Source: Saprospiraceae bacterium (GTDB lineage: Bacteria; Bacteroidota; Bacteroidia; Chitinophagales; Saprospiraceae). From it: DNA of 64,000 nt. The DNA lies in assembly GCA_016715105.1 (NCBI GenBank), contig JADKBO010000008.1:62001-126000 (forward strand). The letters are read 5' to 3'. Positions 34,250 through 44,020 of this stretch are shown piece by piece. Numbering within the stretch: the first letter of the stretch is position 1; every line of letters starts with the position of its first letter. Both the position numbers and the translations under genes were made by a program. The notes under the pieces were generated by a model, which saw nothing but the letters and a program-made list of their open reading frames with translations, had not been told where the DNA came from and searched no databases.

Positions 34250-35345
34250 AGAAATAATATATTGGCAAAATGAAGCAGTGGCTTTACTCAAGGAGCTAAT
34301 AGAAACTCCTTCTTTTAGTAAGGAAGAAGATGGAACAGCAACAGTTTTGATGAACTTTTTAGAAAAACATCAAGCAAGACCTCAGCGTGTTTTAAATAAT
34401 GTATTTGCCGTTTCCAAAAACTTTAACCCTGCAAAACCAACCATCTTACTTAATAGCCATCATGACACTGTAAAACCAAATAGTAATTATACTAAAGATC
34501 CCTTTAAAGCTTTAGTTGAAGAAGGCAAGCTTTATGGCCTGGGAAGCAACGATGCAGGTGGCCCATTAGTTTCTTTGATTTGTACTTTTCTGTACTTAAA
34601 TGATAAATCGCTTTCATATAACTTAATCATTGCTGCAACAGCTGAAGAAGAAATCTCAGGGAAAAATGGAATAGAATATTTGTTGGCTCAAGATGCTACT
34701 ATTTTCCCATTTGCAGGAAAAGGTGATGATTTCGGCATCGTTGGAGAACCAACTCTCATGCAACTGGCTATTGCAGAAAGAGGATTGATGGTGATCGATG
34801 CACAAACTGAAGGAATAGCTGGGCATGCCGCCAGAGAAGAAGGTGACAATGCCTTGATGAAAACCATTCATGACTTAGCAAATCTGGATGTTGCCAAATT
34901 ATTCACAAAAGTTTCTGATTTCTTGGGTCCAGTAAAAATCACCCCTACCGTCATTCATACTGAAAATAAAGCACACAATGTGGTACCAGCGACCTGCAAC
35001 TATGTATTGGATTGCAGAATCAATGAACTCTATGCTTTTGAAGAAGTATTGAAAATATTACAAGAAAATTTGCACGCGAATCTAAAACCAAGAAGTACTC
35101 GGTTGAAATCATCCATTATACAAAAAGATCATCCAATTGTACTAGCAGGAATTGAAATGGGCAAAACTCCTTATGGATCACCAACTACCTCAGATAAAGC
35201 ATTGATGCCTTTTCCTGCTTTAAAAATGGGTCCGGGTGATTCTGCAAGATCTCATTCTCCCAATGAATTTATTTATTTGGAGGAAATCCATAAGGGAATA
35301 GAAGATTATATAACTTTGATAAAAATGGTCGCAAGTCCAGCATAA
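34242..35345 (+). CDS. argE: M20 metallo-deacylase, probable N-acylcitrulline/ornithine deacylase
   Basis: 367 residues from a TTG start overlapping the argB end. M20 zinc-peptidase landmarks: LLNSHHDTVKPN (metal His and Asp), GLGSNDAGGP, the catalytic AATAEEEISG (Glu pair), GEPTLMQLAIAERG and the C-terminal GPGDSARSHSPNEF with metal His. Because ArgF' acts on the acylated substrate, the natural substrate here is probably N-acylcitrulline rather than N-acetylornithine (inference from pathway). Lies between argB and argH in the operon. Confidence 0.88.
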   Translation: MDKEIIYWQNEAVALLKELIETPSFSKEEDGTATVLMNFLEKHQARPQRVLNNVFAVSKNFNPAKPTILLNSHHDTVKPNSNYTKDPFKALVEEGKLYGLGSNDAGGPLVSLICTFLYLNDKSLSYNLIIAATAEEEISGKNGIEYLLAQDATIFPFAGKGDDFGIVGEPTLMQLAIAERGLMVIDAQTEGIAGHAAREEGDNALMKTIHDLANLDVAKLFTKVSDFLGPVKITPTVIHTENKAHNVVPATCNYVLDCRINELYAFEEVLKILQENLHANLKPRSTRLKSSIIQKDHPIVLAGIEMGKTPYGSPTTSDKALMPFPALKMGPGDSARSHSPNEFIYLEEIHKGIEDYITLIKMVASPA

Positions 35346-35357
35346 TAAAGCAACGAT

Positions 35358-36671
35358 ATGAAACTTTGGCAAAAAGAAGGAGCGTCTGTAAATGAGACCA
35401 TTGAGCGTTTCACCGTAGGACGTGATAAGGAATTTGATGTACTTCTGGCAAAATACGATGTGGTGGGTTCTATTGCCCACGTTACCATGCTGGGAGAAGT
35501 TGGATTGATGACCAAAACGGAATCAGAACAGGCTGTCGTTGGTCTGAAAAAAATATTATTAGAAATTGAAGCGGGTAACTTTGTCATCGATGATCATGTT
35601 GAAGATGTGCATTCTCAAGTCGAGATGCAATTGACCCAAAACATTGGTGAAGTTGGTAAGATGATACACAGCGGCAGGTCTAGAAATGATCAAGTTGCAG
35701 TTGATATCAAGTTATATTTAAGAGCAGAGATATTGTCCTTAAAAGATCAAGTGAAAAAGCTCTTTGATTTATTGATCGAGAAAAGTGAGGAATATAAATC
35801 TTATGGATTGCCAGGTTATACACATTTGCAATTGGCTATGCCTTCCAGTTTTGGGCAATGGTTTGGTGCATACGCAGAATCTTTGATAGACGACACTGAA
35901 ATGCTTCTAGCATCTTATAAAATAGTGAACAAAAATCCACTTGGATCAGGAGCAGGTTATGGTTCTACTTTTCCCTTAAACAGAAAACGAACCACAGAGC
36001 TATTGGAGTTTGATCAACTAAACTGGAATGCAGTTTACGCGCAAATGACAAGAGGAAAGGCAGAGAAAACTTTAGCCACTTCCCTATCCTATCTGGCAGC
36101 AACCTTGGCTAAACTCAGTTTGGACTGTTGTTTATACATGAATCAAAATTTTGGTTTTATAACTTTTCCAGATCATTTGACTACAGGAAGTTCCATTATG
36201 CCTCATAAAAAGAACCCCGATGTTTTCGAATTGGTAAGAGGTAAGTGTAATCGAATACAGGCTTTGCCAAATGAGATGACCATGATGATGACTAATTTAC
36301 CTTCAGGATATCATCGAGAAATGCAACTCACTAAAGAAATGTTGTTTCCTGCAATTGAAGAAATGAAGGCATGTATAGAAATGGTCATTTTAATGTTGTC
36401 AAATATTAAAATCACACCTGGCATACTTGAAAATGATCAATACAAATTGCTGTTCACAGTAGAATCAGTCAATGAATTGGTCATGAAAGGAATTCCATTC
36501 AGAGATGCATACAAACAAGTAGGCAATGATGTAAACAACGGAAATTACACCAAACCCAACTTGTCGATTGACGAAGATAAAGCGCATGAGGGCAGTATTT
36601 ATAACTTGTGCAATGAAGAGATAAGCATTATGATGGATGTCGTTTTGACTGGTTTTGATAAAAAAAGATAA
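35358..36671 (+). CDS. argH: Argininosuccinate lyase
   Basis: 437 residues. Fumarase/aspartase superfamily with the signature GSSIMPHKKNPDVFELVRGK, HSGRSRNDQVAVD and YTHLQLAMPSSFGQW. It cleaves argininosuccinate into arginine and fumarate, the last step. It begins 12 bp after the deacylase and is followed immediately, with no gap, by a glycosyltransferase gene. Clean frame and normal length for the Bacteroidetes form. Confidence 0.96.
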   Translation: MKLWQKEGASVNETIERFTVGRDKEFDVLLAKYDVVGSIAHVTMLGEVGLMTKTESEQAVVGLKKILLEIEAGNFVIDDHVEDVHSQVEMQLTQNIGEVGKMIHSGRSRNDQVAVDIKLYLRAEILSLKDQVKKLFDLLIEKSEEYKSYGLPGYTHLQLAMPSSFGQWFGAYAESLIDDTEMLLASYKIVNKNPLGSGAGYGSTFPLNRKRTTELLEFDQLNWNAVYAQMTRGKAEKTLATSLSYLAATLAKLSLDCCLYMNQNFGFITFPDHLTTGSSIMPHKKNPDVFELVRGKCNRIQALPNEMTMMMTNLPSGYHREMQLTKEMLFPAIEEMKACIEMVILMLSNIKITPGILENDQYKLLFTVESVNELVMKGIPFRDAYKQVGNDVNNGNYTKPNLSIDEDKAHEGSIYNLCNEEISIMMDVVLTGFDKKR

Positions 36672-37556
36672 ATGTTTTCAGTCCTCATACCTGTTTATAA
36701 TGAATTGATAAAACCTTTGGTTGAGCGACTTCAAGAGCAACTTGAACAAACTGGGGAAGTCTATCAGATCATCGTTTTAGATGACCTTTCTGATGATCAT
36801 TACAGACAGCAAAATGTAACAGTTTCTGAAATCATGCAGGTGAGTTACATTGAATTGTCTGAAAATGTAGGTCGATCCAAAATCAGAAATCGTTTGGCAA
36901 AACTTGCCAGATATGACCATTTAATATTTTTGGATTGCGATGTTTCCTTGATTGATCAGCATTTCATAAAAAATTACCAAGAAAATATAGAGCTTGATTG
37001 TGTGTGTGGCGGGATAAAATACCAAAGCCAAGCACCATCCCCGGCTTATTCCTTACACTGGAAAGTTGGGAAAAATAAAGAAGAAATAAAAGCATCAAAA
37101 AGAGCTGAAAGCAAATCACCACTTTTTTTCAGCAGCAACTTTATGATCAAAGCAACCATTTTCGCTAATAACATTTTTGATGAAAATATTTGTGGATATG
37201 GTTATGAAGATGCTGAGTTTGCAAGAAGGCTGCAGGAAAATGATATAAAAATCACACACATCGATAACCCTGTGCAGCATGATGGATTGAAAGAAAATGA
37301 AGTCTTTATCCAAGATACAGCAAAAGCTATTGAAAACCTAGCCATACTTTACCAAGCGGAGAAAATCAAAAACACTTCATTGATTAAAGCATATGAGCGA
37401 ATTAAATCTTTACTATTTGGTTCAACATTCATATCTTATCTCACTGAAAGTCAAGGCTATTTTGCTTTGAAAATAAAAGAGTCAAATCCAAGCCTTTGGG
37501 CATTTGATGTGTGGAAATTATCTCTGTTTTGTTCGAAAATCAAAGAAAAATCTTAA
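36672..37556 (+). CDS. Family 2 glycosyltransferase
   Basis: 294 residues. GT-A fold: FSVLIPVYNELIKPLVERL, the nucleotide-sugar-binding VLDDLSDDHY, ELSENVGRSKIRNRLAK and the metal-binding IFLDCDVSL motif, then GYGYEDAEFARRL (catalytic-base region ED). It transfers a sugar to an unknown acceptor, probably a surface glycan. Its ATG follows the argH stop with no gap, so it is co-transcribed with arginine genes by position, without an evident functional link. Ends directly against the convergent T9SS protein gene. Confidence 0.85.
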   Translation: MFSVLIPVYNELIKPLVERLQEQLEQTGEVYQIIVLDDLSDDHYRQQNVTVSEIMQVSYIELSENVGRSKIRNRLAKLARYDHLIFLDCDVSLIDQHFIKNYQENIELDCVCGGIKYQSQAPSPAYSLHWKVGKNKEEIKASKRAESKSPLFFSSNFMIKATIFANNIFDENICGYGYEDAEFARRLQENDIKITHIDNPVQHDGLKENEVFIQDTAKAIENLAILYQAEKIKNTSLIKAYERIKSLLFGSTFISYLTESQGYFALKIKESNPSLWAFDVWKLSLFCSKIKEKS

Positions 37557-38690
37557 TTATTCTTTCGCCACTTTGGTAACAGACATTCCTTCTTTACTTA
37601 ACATTTGAATGATATACAATCCACTTTTCATGTCTTTGAAATCAATTTGATCATATTGCCCGCTTTTTAAAGTCGAAATTATTTGACCCTGCATATTGAA
37701 AATTACACCTGAGGATATTTGAATAGGATTATCAAATCGCACCAATCCTGAAGTAGGATTTGGATATACATCTAAATGCTGTACTAGGAGCTCTCTCTTA
37801 AAACCTGTAGTTATTTCCTTCTCTACAACAATGACTTTGCCTACCATGCCTTCTGCTTCATGAGGATCACAAACGTAATCATAAGCACCTTTTTTTGTGA
37901 ATGTGAATTGATAAGTCCACATGGTATCAGAAGCTACTGAAAACCCAAAACTGTCAGGATTATTTGGAAATTTAGCAATTGATCCATTAACATTGTGATG
38001 ACCACCTGCATTTTTCCACAAAACGGTTTCTCCCACAAAAATTGTCACATTTTGAGGTGTAAAAGTTTTTTCAAAACTAGCAAGCACTGTTTTGGACGGT
38101 GCAATTTCACATTGGAGATCTTGCCCTGGTGTGCCATAAAGCACCAGATCATTGATTAAAATTCCAGCTGACTTTTTAGATACCTTCCAAGATGCCGCTA
38201 GCGTATTGTCAGATATTGGATCACAGAGTTCGATGGAAGCCCCAGCACCATCTGTTCCTGCAGCTTCATTGGGCCAACCATTCACATCATCATAATTTAC
38301 ATGATCAATCGTATCACCAGAAGCATTTATGATAGTAATTGCTTCTCCTGCATTATTCAGAGTGCCTTCAGTCCAAGGAATTGCCTCAACACCAAATTTC
38401 AGTAACATCGCAGTTGCACTTTTACTGATGACTAAATAAGCATCTTTCGCCAATGTACCTTCAAAGTTATATTCTACTCCGGCCGAGAAAGAAAATCCAG
38501 TCAAATCTAAGGTTGCTCCTGAAGTATTTAAAACCTCGATATATTCCAAGGAGTCAGTCCCGCTTTCAGGTGGATTATAACTAATCTCAGTAATGGTGAG
38601 TTGTGCCGAACAAATATTCAACATAAAAGCAAATAAAACAGCAAGGCTTAATTTTGAAAATTTGGTCATTTTGTAGTGCATTTTGTGCAT
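37557..38690 (-). CDS. Secreted lamin-tail/cupredoxin protein with T9SS type A sorting domain
   Basis: 377 residues (or 370 from the second ATG). The signal peptide ends near LNICSAQ. A lamin-tail domain at about 32-135 (ITEISYNPPESGTDSLEYIE, then TLDLTGFSFS) is followed by a cupredoxin domain at about 205-292 with the type 1 copper ligands in place: His in AGGHHNV, Cys and His in YVCDPHEAEGM and the final Met. The C-terminus has the type A sorting signal: HLDVYPNPTSGLVRFD, GVIFNMQGQ, DLKSG-like KSGLYIIQM. A copper-binding surface protein is inferred. The last codon touches the convergent glycosyltransferase gene. Confidence 0.85.
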   Translation of the reverse strand: MHKMHYKMTKFSKLSLAVLFAFMLNICSAQLTITEISYNPPESGTDSLEYIEVLNTSGATLDLTGFSFSAGVEYNFEGTLAKDAYLVISKSATAMLLKFGVEAIPWTEGTLNNAGEAITIINASGDTIDHVNYDDVNGWPNEAAGTDGAGASIELCDPISDNTLAASWKVSKKSAGILINDLVLYGTPGQDLQCEIAPSKTVLASFEKTFTPQNVTIFVGETVLWKNAGGHHNVNGSIAKFPNNPDSFGFSVASDTMWTYQFTFTKKGAYDYVCDPHEAEGMVGKVIVVEKEITTGFKRELLVQHLDVYPNPTSGLVRFDNPIQISSGVIFNMQGQIISTLKSGQYDQIDFKDMKSGLYIIQMLSKEGMSVTKVAKE

Positions 38691-38784
38691 GAATGGTTAA
38701 AATTTCATAGTCAATAATTTCAAAGATATAAAGTTGCACGATTTATTCATACTTTTAGATGGCCACTTAATGATTTTTGAAAAA

Positions 38785-41160
38785 ATGAAATTCAATAAAG
38801 AGATTATGAAGAGACTAGGTGCCTCCCTTTGCATGTTTGTTTTCCTGTATTTGACCAACATTCATCAATTAATTAGTCAATATGACATGGACATTGTCAA
38901 CCAAACATGGAAAGCGTCATGGGTGAGTCATGATGAATTAAAGGGTGATGAATACACAGTGCTCCAATTCGGCAAAGATTTCAACTTAACAAAAATTCCT
39001 AGCACATATCCAATAGCAATTTCTGCAGATAATAGATACAAGTTGTTTATAAATGGAGCATATATTGGCAATGGGCCAGCTAGAGGAGAACTCAATAATT
39101 GGAGATATGACACCTATGATATTGCAAAACACTTAAAGTCTGGCCAGAATTTTTTAAGAGTTATTGTTTGGAATTTTGGTCAAGAAAGACCAGTATTTCA
39201 AATGACCTCAAAGACAGGTTTGATTATTCAAGACTTAAGTGACCAAAATAACTTACTCACTACAGATTCTACTTATATGGTAAAGATTGATGAATCATAT
39301 TCACCTATTCGGGTATACTTAAACACTTATTTTGTAGTAGGGCCAGGTGAACTTTTTGATGGCACAAAACATGATTTTGCGTGGAAAACCAAACCTTTAG
39401 GTAAGGTTTTTTCAAAAGTAGAAGTTGGAAATCAAGGAGTTCCATTGAAAGCCATTTCAGCTTATGGCCAAGGTCCAGACAGAATTTTAGTCCCAAGGTC
39501 GATACCATTTATGGAAGAATATATTCAAACTTTTTCAACCATAAGACGGAGCAGCATGCCGATAAAGGGAAACTTTTTAAAAGGCGAATCATGCACCATT
39601 CCCCCACGCACCAAGATCAGCTTTTTAGTGGATCAGGGTCATCTGACCAATGCCTATCCCCTACTGACCATCAGCAAAGGAGCTCGAGCAAAAATAAAGC
39701 TGAAATATTGTGAAAGTTTGGTTGATAGTGCGCGCATAAAAGGTAATAGATCAGAAATAGCAGGAAAGCAAGTCATAGGTGGCATGGATGTCATCATTAG
39801 CGATGGTGGTGAGGATAGACAATTTACAAGTTTATGGTGGCGAACTTTCAGGTATATAGAAATAGAAATCGAGACTGAGGCGGCACCATTAACGATAGAT
39901 CTATTCCAAAGTAAATTTACAGGATACCCTCTCGAAGAAAAAGCAAGTTTTAAATCATCTTATCCATTAACTGACACTATTTGGAATGTTGCATGGAGGA
40001 CACAAAGACTTTGTGCAGGGGAGAACTTTTTTGATTGTCCATATTATGAGCAATTGCAATATGTAGGAGATACCAGAATTCAAGCATTGATCACGCGCTA
40101 CATTTCTGGAGACACAGCCCTCATGCGTAATGCAATCGTTGATTTTGGAGACAGTTATCAAGCAATGGGACTTACACAAAGCAGGTATCCCAGTTCTGAA
40201 AAACAGATTATTCCACCCTTTTCATTGATTTGGATTTATATGTTGGACGATTATAGAACTCTTTGTGAAGATGACCATCTGCTCAAGTTTTCGCTGCCAA
40301 AAGTAGCAGGCATTTTAAATTGGTACGAAGAAAGATTAAATGCAGAAGGCATTTTAGGACCTATGGAATGGTGGAATTTTGCAGATTGGGTGCCACATTG
40401 GCAAAATGGCATTCCACCAGGAGTCAAGGAAGGTGGAAGTGCTTTGATTACTTTGCAATATGCATTGGCTCTACAGAAAGCAGCATTATTATTCGATCAT
40501 TTAGATCAAAAGGCCCAAGCTTTGAAATACACTGCATTGGCAAAGAGGCTCAATGAAGCAGTTGTCAAAAATTGTTTTGATCCTGTAAAAGGAATCTTGG
40601 CCGATACCCCAGACAAAAAATCTTACAGTCAACAAACCAACTCTATGGCAATATTGACCAAAGCATTCAAAACTGCAGACTCCAAAAAGATCATGTCAAT
40701 AATATTGAGTGATACAAGTATAACACAAGCAACTTTCTATTACTCATTTTACTTGTTTGAAGCTATGCACCAGGTTGGAAGTACAGAAGGATTGGTAAAG
40801 ATGTTAAAGCCATGGGAAGATATGATAGAAAAAGGACTTACCACTTTCGCAGAAAAACCAGACCCTACCCGTTCTGATTGCCATGCATGGTCTGCCTCAC
40901 CCATTTATTTTTATCTCTCAGGAATTTGTGGTATTACCCCTTTTGATTCGGGATTTAAAACCGTGCATATAAAACCAAATTTGGGCGATCTTACATTTGC
41001 TGAAGGACAAATTCCTCATAGGAATGGTATGATTATAACCAAATTTGCAAAGTCTGAAAAAGGTATAACGGGATCTGTTTTTCTACCTGAAGGTTTGACT
41101 GGAAGGTTGGAAATTAATGCGACTATGATTATGCTGAGACAAGGAGAAAACAATTTTTAG
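38785..41160 (+). CDS. GH78-like alpha-L-rhamnosidase, secreted
   Basis: 791 residues from the ATG at 38785, which gives a signal peptide (ASLCMFVFLYLTNIHQLIS). An in-frame ATG at 38734 adds 17 unconvincing residues. The accessory beta domain has ISADNRYKLFINGAYIGNGP and the (alpha/alpha)6 catalytic part has FDCPYYEQLQYVGDTRIQ, equivalent to the C-P-Q-R-D-E-R-x-G-W-T-G-D signature of GH78, then WWNFADWVPHW, and the C-terminal CHAWSASPIYFYLSG. Such enzymes release rhamnose from plant or bacterial glycans. Two active-site residues (normally Asp-Glu in the D-E-R segment) differ: EQLQ instead. No susC/susD genes near. Confidence 0.85.
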   Translation: MKFNKEIMKRLGASLCMFVFLYLTNIHQLISQYDMDIVNQTWKASWVSHDELKGDEYTVLQFGKDFNLTKIPSTYPIAISADNRYKLFINGAYIGNGPARGELNNWRYDTYDIAKHLKSGQNFLRVIVWNFGQERPVFQMTSKTGLIIQDLSDQNNLLTTDSTYMVKIDESYSPIRVYLNTYFVVGPGELFDGTKHDFAWKTKPLGKVFSKVEVGNQGVPLKAISAYGQGPDRILVPRSIPFMEEYIQTFSTIRRSSMPIKGNFLKGESCTIPPRTKISFLVDQGHLTNAYPLLTISKGARAKIKLKYCESLVDSARIKGNRSEIAGKQVIGGMDVIISDGGEDRQFTSLWWRTFRYIEIEIETEAAPLTIDLFQSKFTGYPLEEKASFKSSYPLTDTIWNVAWRTQRLCAGENFFDCPYYEQLQYVGDTRIQALITRYISGDTALMRNAIVDFGDSYQAMGLTQSRYPSSEKQIIPPFSLIWIYMLDDYRTLCEDDHLLKFSLPKVAGILNWYEERLNAEGILGPMEWWNFADWVPHWQNGIPPGVKEGGSALITLQYALALQKAALLFDHLDQKAQALKYTALAKRLNEAVVKNCFDPVKGILADTPDKKSYSQQTNSMAILTKAFKTADSKKIMSIILSDTSITQATFYYSFYLFEAMHQVGSTEGLVKMLKPWEDMIEKGLTTFAEKPDPTRSDCHAWSASPIYFYLSGICGITPFDSGFKTVHIKPNLGDLTFAEGQIPHRNGMIITKFAKSEKGITGSVFLPEGLTGRLEINATMIMLRQGENNF

Positions 41161-41183
41161 GCTAAAATTTTACAAAGCTTACT

Positions 41184-41549
41184 TTATTTCTTCTTCAAAG
41201 CTTCAATAGTTTTGTTTAACTCTTCGATTTTTTGGAGTAATAAAATATTTTGGCGTTTTTCCTCCTCTCCTTCTTTTAATAATCTCTCATTTTCCAGAAG
41301 TAGTTTAAATTTCCTGAACTCTCTATCAAGGTCTTTTGTAAAATCGTCTTCCTTTTTAGCTTGCTCCAGAAGTTCTTCTTCCATGGTAGCATTGTGAAGT
41401 CTCATCATTAAATGTTTTAAATTTTCATTTTCAATGTGTTCAAAATCATCTCTTTGGATCAACCATTTACAATCTTTCCCAACAATATTCTTTTGATCAA
41501 AGATATCCAAAACAACAAAGACACTGTTGCTCTTTATAGTTTCATCCAA
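41184..41549 (-). CDS. Coiled-coil protein, probably a C-terminal remnant of a nuclease/transposase-like protein
   Basis: 121 residues from a TTG. The reading frame opens only nine codons earlier. The first 50 residues (FVVLDIFDQKNIVGKDCKWL) seem folded. From about 55 on it is a Glu/Lys-rich coiled coil ending in IEELNKTIEALKKK. Long charged tails of this kind follow the nuclease domain in Bacteroidetes Rpn-like or PD-(D/E)XK transposase-type proteins, but no nuclease motif remains. I cannot name it with confidence. The lack of a standard start codon and of an N-terminal domain suggests a fragment. It is convergent with the rhamnosidase gene. Confidence 0.35.
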   Translation of the reverse strand: MDETIKSNSVFVVLDIFDQKNIVGKDCKWLIQRDDFEHIENENLKHLMMRLHNATMEEELLEQAKKEDDFTKDLDREFRKFKLLLENERLLKEGEEEKRQNILLLQKIEELNKTIEALKKK

Positions 41550-41628
41550 ATTGTCTATGGACTTTTTTGTTTATTTGTTTATGTGTTTATTCGTTTAAGG
41601 CATTCGAACGATAAAACCTTTAAACAAC

Positions 41629-43327
41629 TTACAATTCCCCTTTTTTCATTTGCTCAATCGCATAATTCGCCGCCCTTGCAGACATCGCCATAAAGGTTAT
41701 AGATGGATTTTGCGTAGATACTGAGGTCATACAAGATCCATCAGTAACAAAAACATTTGGAACAGCATGCATTTGGTTCCAGCCATTTAAAATGGAGGTT
41801 TTAGCGTCCTTTCCCATTCTTACACCTCCCATTTCATGAATATCATTTCCTGGAGCTCGTGTATTTGTCTGAGCCTGTATATCGATAAAACCTGCTTTTT
41901 CAAACATATCCGTATATTGCTCAATGAAGTCTTGTTCCATTTTTGCATCATTTTCATCATAATCAACATTGATATGTACCAAAGGCACTCCCCATTGATC
42001 TTTCTCTGAAGCATCTAATGCAACAAAATTACTTTCTTTAGGAATAGTCTCTCCCATCATTTGAGAGCCCACACTCCAGTGATCTGCCAATTTGGGTTTC
42101 CATTAAATTTTCAAGCAAATCTGTTCCGAAGCCATCCGAATTTCCATAAGTACCACGACTTCCACCAAAAGTTGCGGCATAACCTCTTAGGAAATCTGTT
42201 TCCTGTTTTCTCAAATTTCTGAATCGTGGTAAATATGCAGACGTAGGTTTTCTACTTTCTGACACTTTATCCAAAAACCCTTCATATTTAGCACTGATTC
42301 TTGCATTATAGTTATGGAAAGCGACATACTTTCCTAAAACACCGCTATCGTTACCCAATCCAATTGGAAATCGGTCTGATTTAGAATTCAACAATAAAAT
42401 ATTTGAATTGATGGTAGCTCCACAAACAAAGATCACTTTTGCTTCAAAGCTTATAGATTCTTTGGAGTTTGCATCTACCACATTTACGCCGGTTGCTTTG
42501 CCCAATTTCTCGTCAAAAACAATAGATTCCACAACAGAATGTGGTCTCAATGTCAAATGACCAGATCTTTTAGCCCATGGTATCAAAGTCGAATTTGTAT
42601 TAAAGTAACCGCCAAAAGGACAACCTCTTTGACATAGGTTTCTGGACTGGCAAAGAGTCCTGCCTTGTTGCTTATGTATTTCCCTCACTTCGGTCAAGTG
42701 CGCACATCTTGCATAAATAACGTGTCTATCCTTGTAATTTTCGTTGACTTTTTCCTTGAAATGATCTTCAACACAATTAAGGTCCCATGCTTTCAAAAAA
42801 TCTCCATCAGGAAGCATGTCTAAACCATCTTTATTTCCAGAAACACCAATAAAATGTTCTACTTTGTCATACCATGGCGCTAAATCCTTGTATCTGATTG
42901 GCCAATCTACTGCATATCCGTCTCTTGCTGGACCTTCAAAATCAAAATCGCTCCATCGTTGAGTTTGTCTTGCCCACATGATGCTTTTACCACCTACTTG
43001 ATATCCTCGCAACCAGTCAAATGGCTTATCTTGAACATAAGAGTGATCCGTGTCTTTTACAAAAAAATGAGCTGCGTCTTCTCTACAAGCATAACATTTT
43101 GTTTGAATGGGCATTTCCTTTTTTAGCGCATAAGGCAAATCACCTTTATATTTGAATTCCCATGGATTCATATTGGTTGTAGGATAATCAACATTGTGTT
43201 GTACATCTCTTCCTCGCTCTAACAGCAAGGTTTTAATTCCCGCATCACAAAATTCTTTGGCGGCAAAACTACCAGCCATACCAGCTCCTATGATGATTAC
43301 ATCGTATTTTACTTTATTTTCTGCCAT
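41629..43327 (-). CDS. GMC-family oxidoreductase, frameshifted
   Basis: Together the two frames give about 565 residues. FAD-binding YDVIIIGAGMAGSFAAKEF at 8-26, LLLERGRDVQ, the GYQVGGKSIMWARQTQ family motif, CQRGCPFGGYFNTNS, then after a shift at about 42088 the C-terminal part: ADHWSVGSQMMGE, MGGVRMGKDAKTS and FVTDGSCMTSVSTQNPSITF (the typical GMC end with His-Asn equivalents). Substrates of such enzymes are sugars or alcohols; electrons pass to a membrane carrier. It lies 23 bp after the gluconate-dehydrogenase-subunit-3-like gene, its probable partner. No cytochrome subunit is present. Confidence 0.85.
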
Positions 43328-43350
43328 TGGTTGTTTATCTATTTAGAAGC

Positions 43351-43866
43351 TTAAGACATTGACTTACAGGCAACATAAGTCCCTGGAAGCATTTTGAAAG
43401 CTCTATATTTTTCCATAAAAATTTGGGAAGTTGTCACGTTTCTGAGGGTCAAATCTTTAGTTGTTTTTGCAAACATTTTCAAATTTTCAGAGCTTTGATC
43501 GCTGATTGCTGATTCAAATAAAGACAGCTGTTCTGCTGGGGATAACACACTAAAATCTGAACCTTTTTTATTCGCTAAAGCTGTAAATTCAGCTAAACCT
43601 TTCGTAAACTTCACTTGATCTTCTGGACTGTAACAATCATTTACGGACATCAAAATAAATTCATCAGAAGGCATAGTCGGTGCCATTTCAGTGCCTTTTA
43701 CAGGTATTATAGCATGACTCAGCTGTTGTATCAACTTCTGATTCTCTGTATTTAATCCTGATAAGTTTTCGAATTTAATTGCTGCTGGATCAGATTTACA
43801 ATGTGGTAATATAGCTGCTCCTACTGCTATGAATGCCAGTCCTTTGAGTGCTGCTCTGCGTTCCAT
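43351..43866 (-). CDS. Gluconate 2-dehydrogenase subunit 3 family protein, Tat-exported
   Basis: 171 residues. The N-terminus MERRAALKGLAFIAVGAAIL has a twin-arginine signal followed by a cysteine (PHCKS), so it could also be lipid-anchored. The body (QLSHAIIPVKGTEMAPTMPS, then DCYSPEDQVKFTKGLAEF and EKYRAFKMLPGTY) fits the small subunit 3 family, which accompanies GMC-type dehydrogenases and helps to export or mature them. Upstream partner of the GMC gene. Confidence 0.8.
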   Translation of the reverse strand: MERRAALKGLAFIAVGAAILPHCKSDPAAIKFENLSGLNTENQKLIQQLSHAIIPVKGTEMAPTMPSDEFILMSVNDCYSPEDQVKFTKGLAEFTALANKKGSDFSVLSPAEQLSLFESAISDQSSENLKMFAKTTKDLTLRNVTTSQIFMEKYRAFKMLPGTYVACKSMS

Positions 43867-44020
43867 ATGACTCTAATAATTAAAAGATGGTAAGATTTGA
43901 ATTCCTCAATTTCTGGCTTAAATATAGCAATATTGTTTAATTCACCATCTTGAAAACTGATATGGGTACAATAAACCCTGCTAAAGTGCACTTGGCTCAC
44001 CTTATTAGAAAAGGGAAAAA

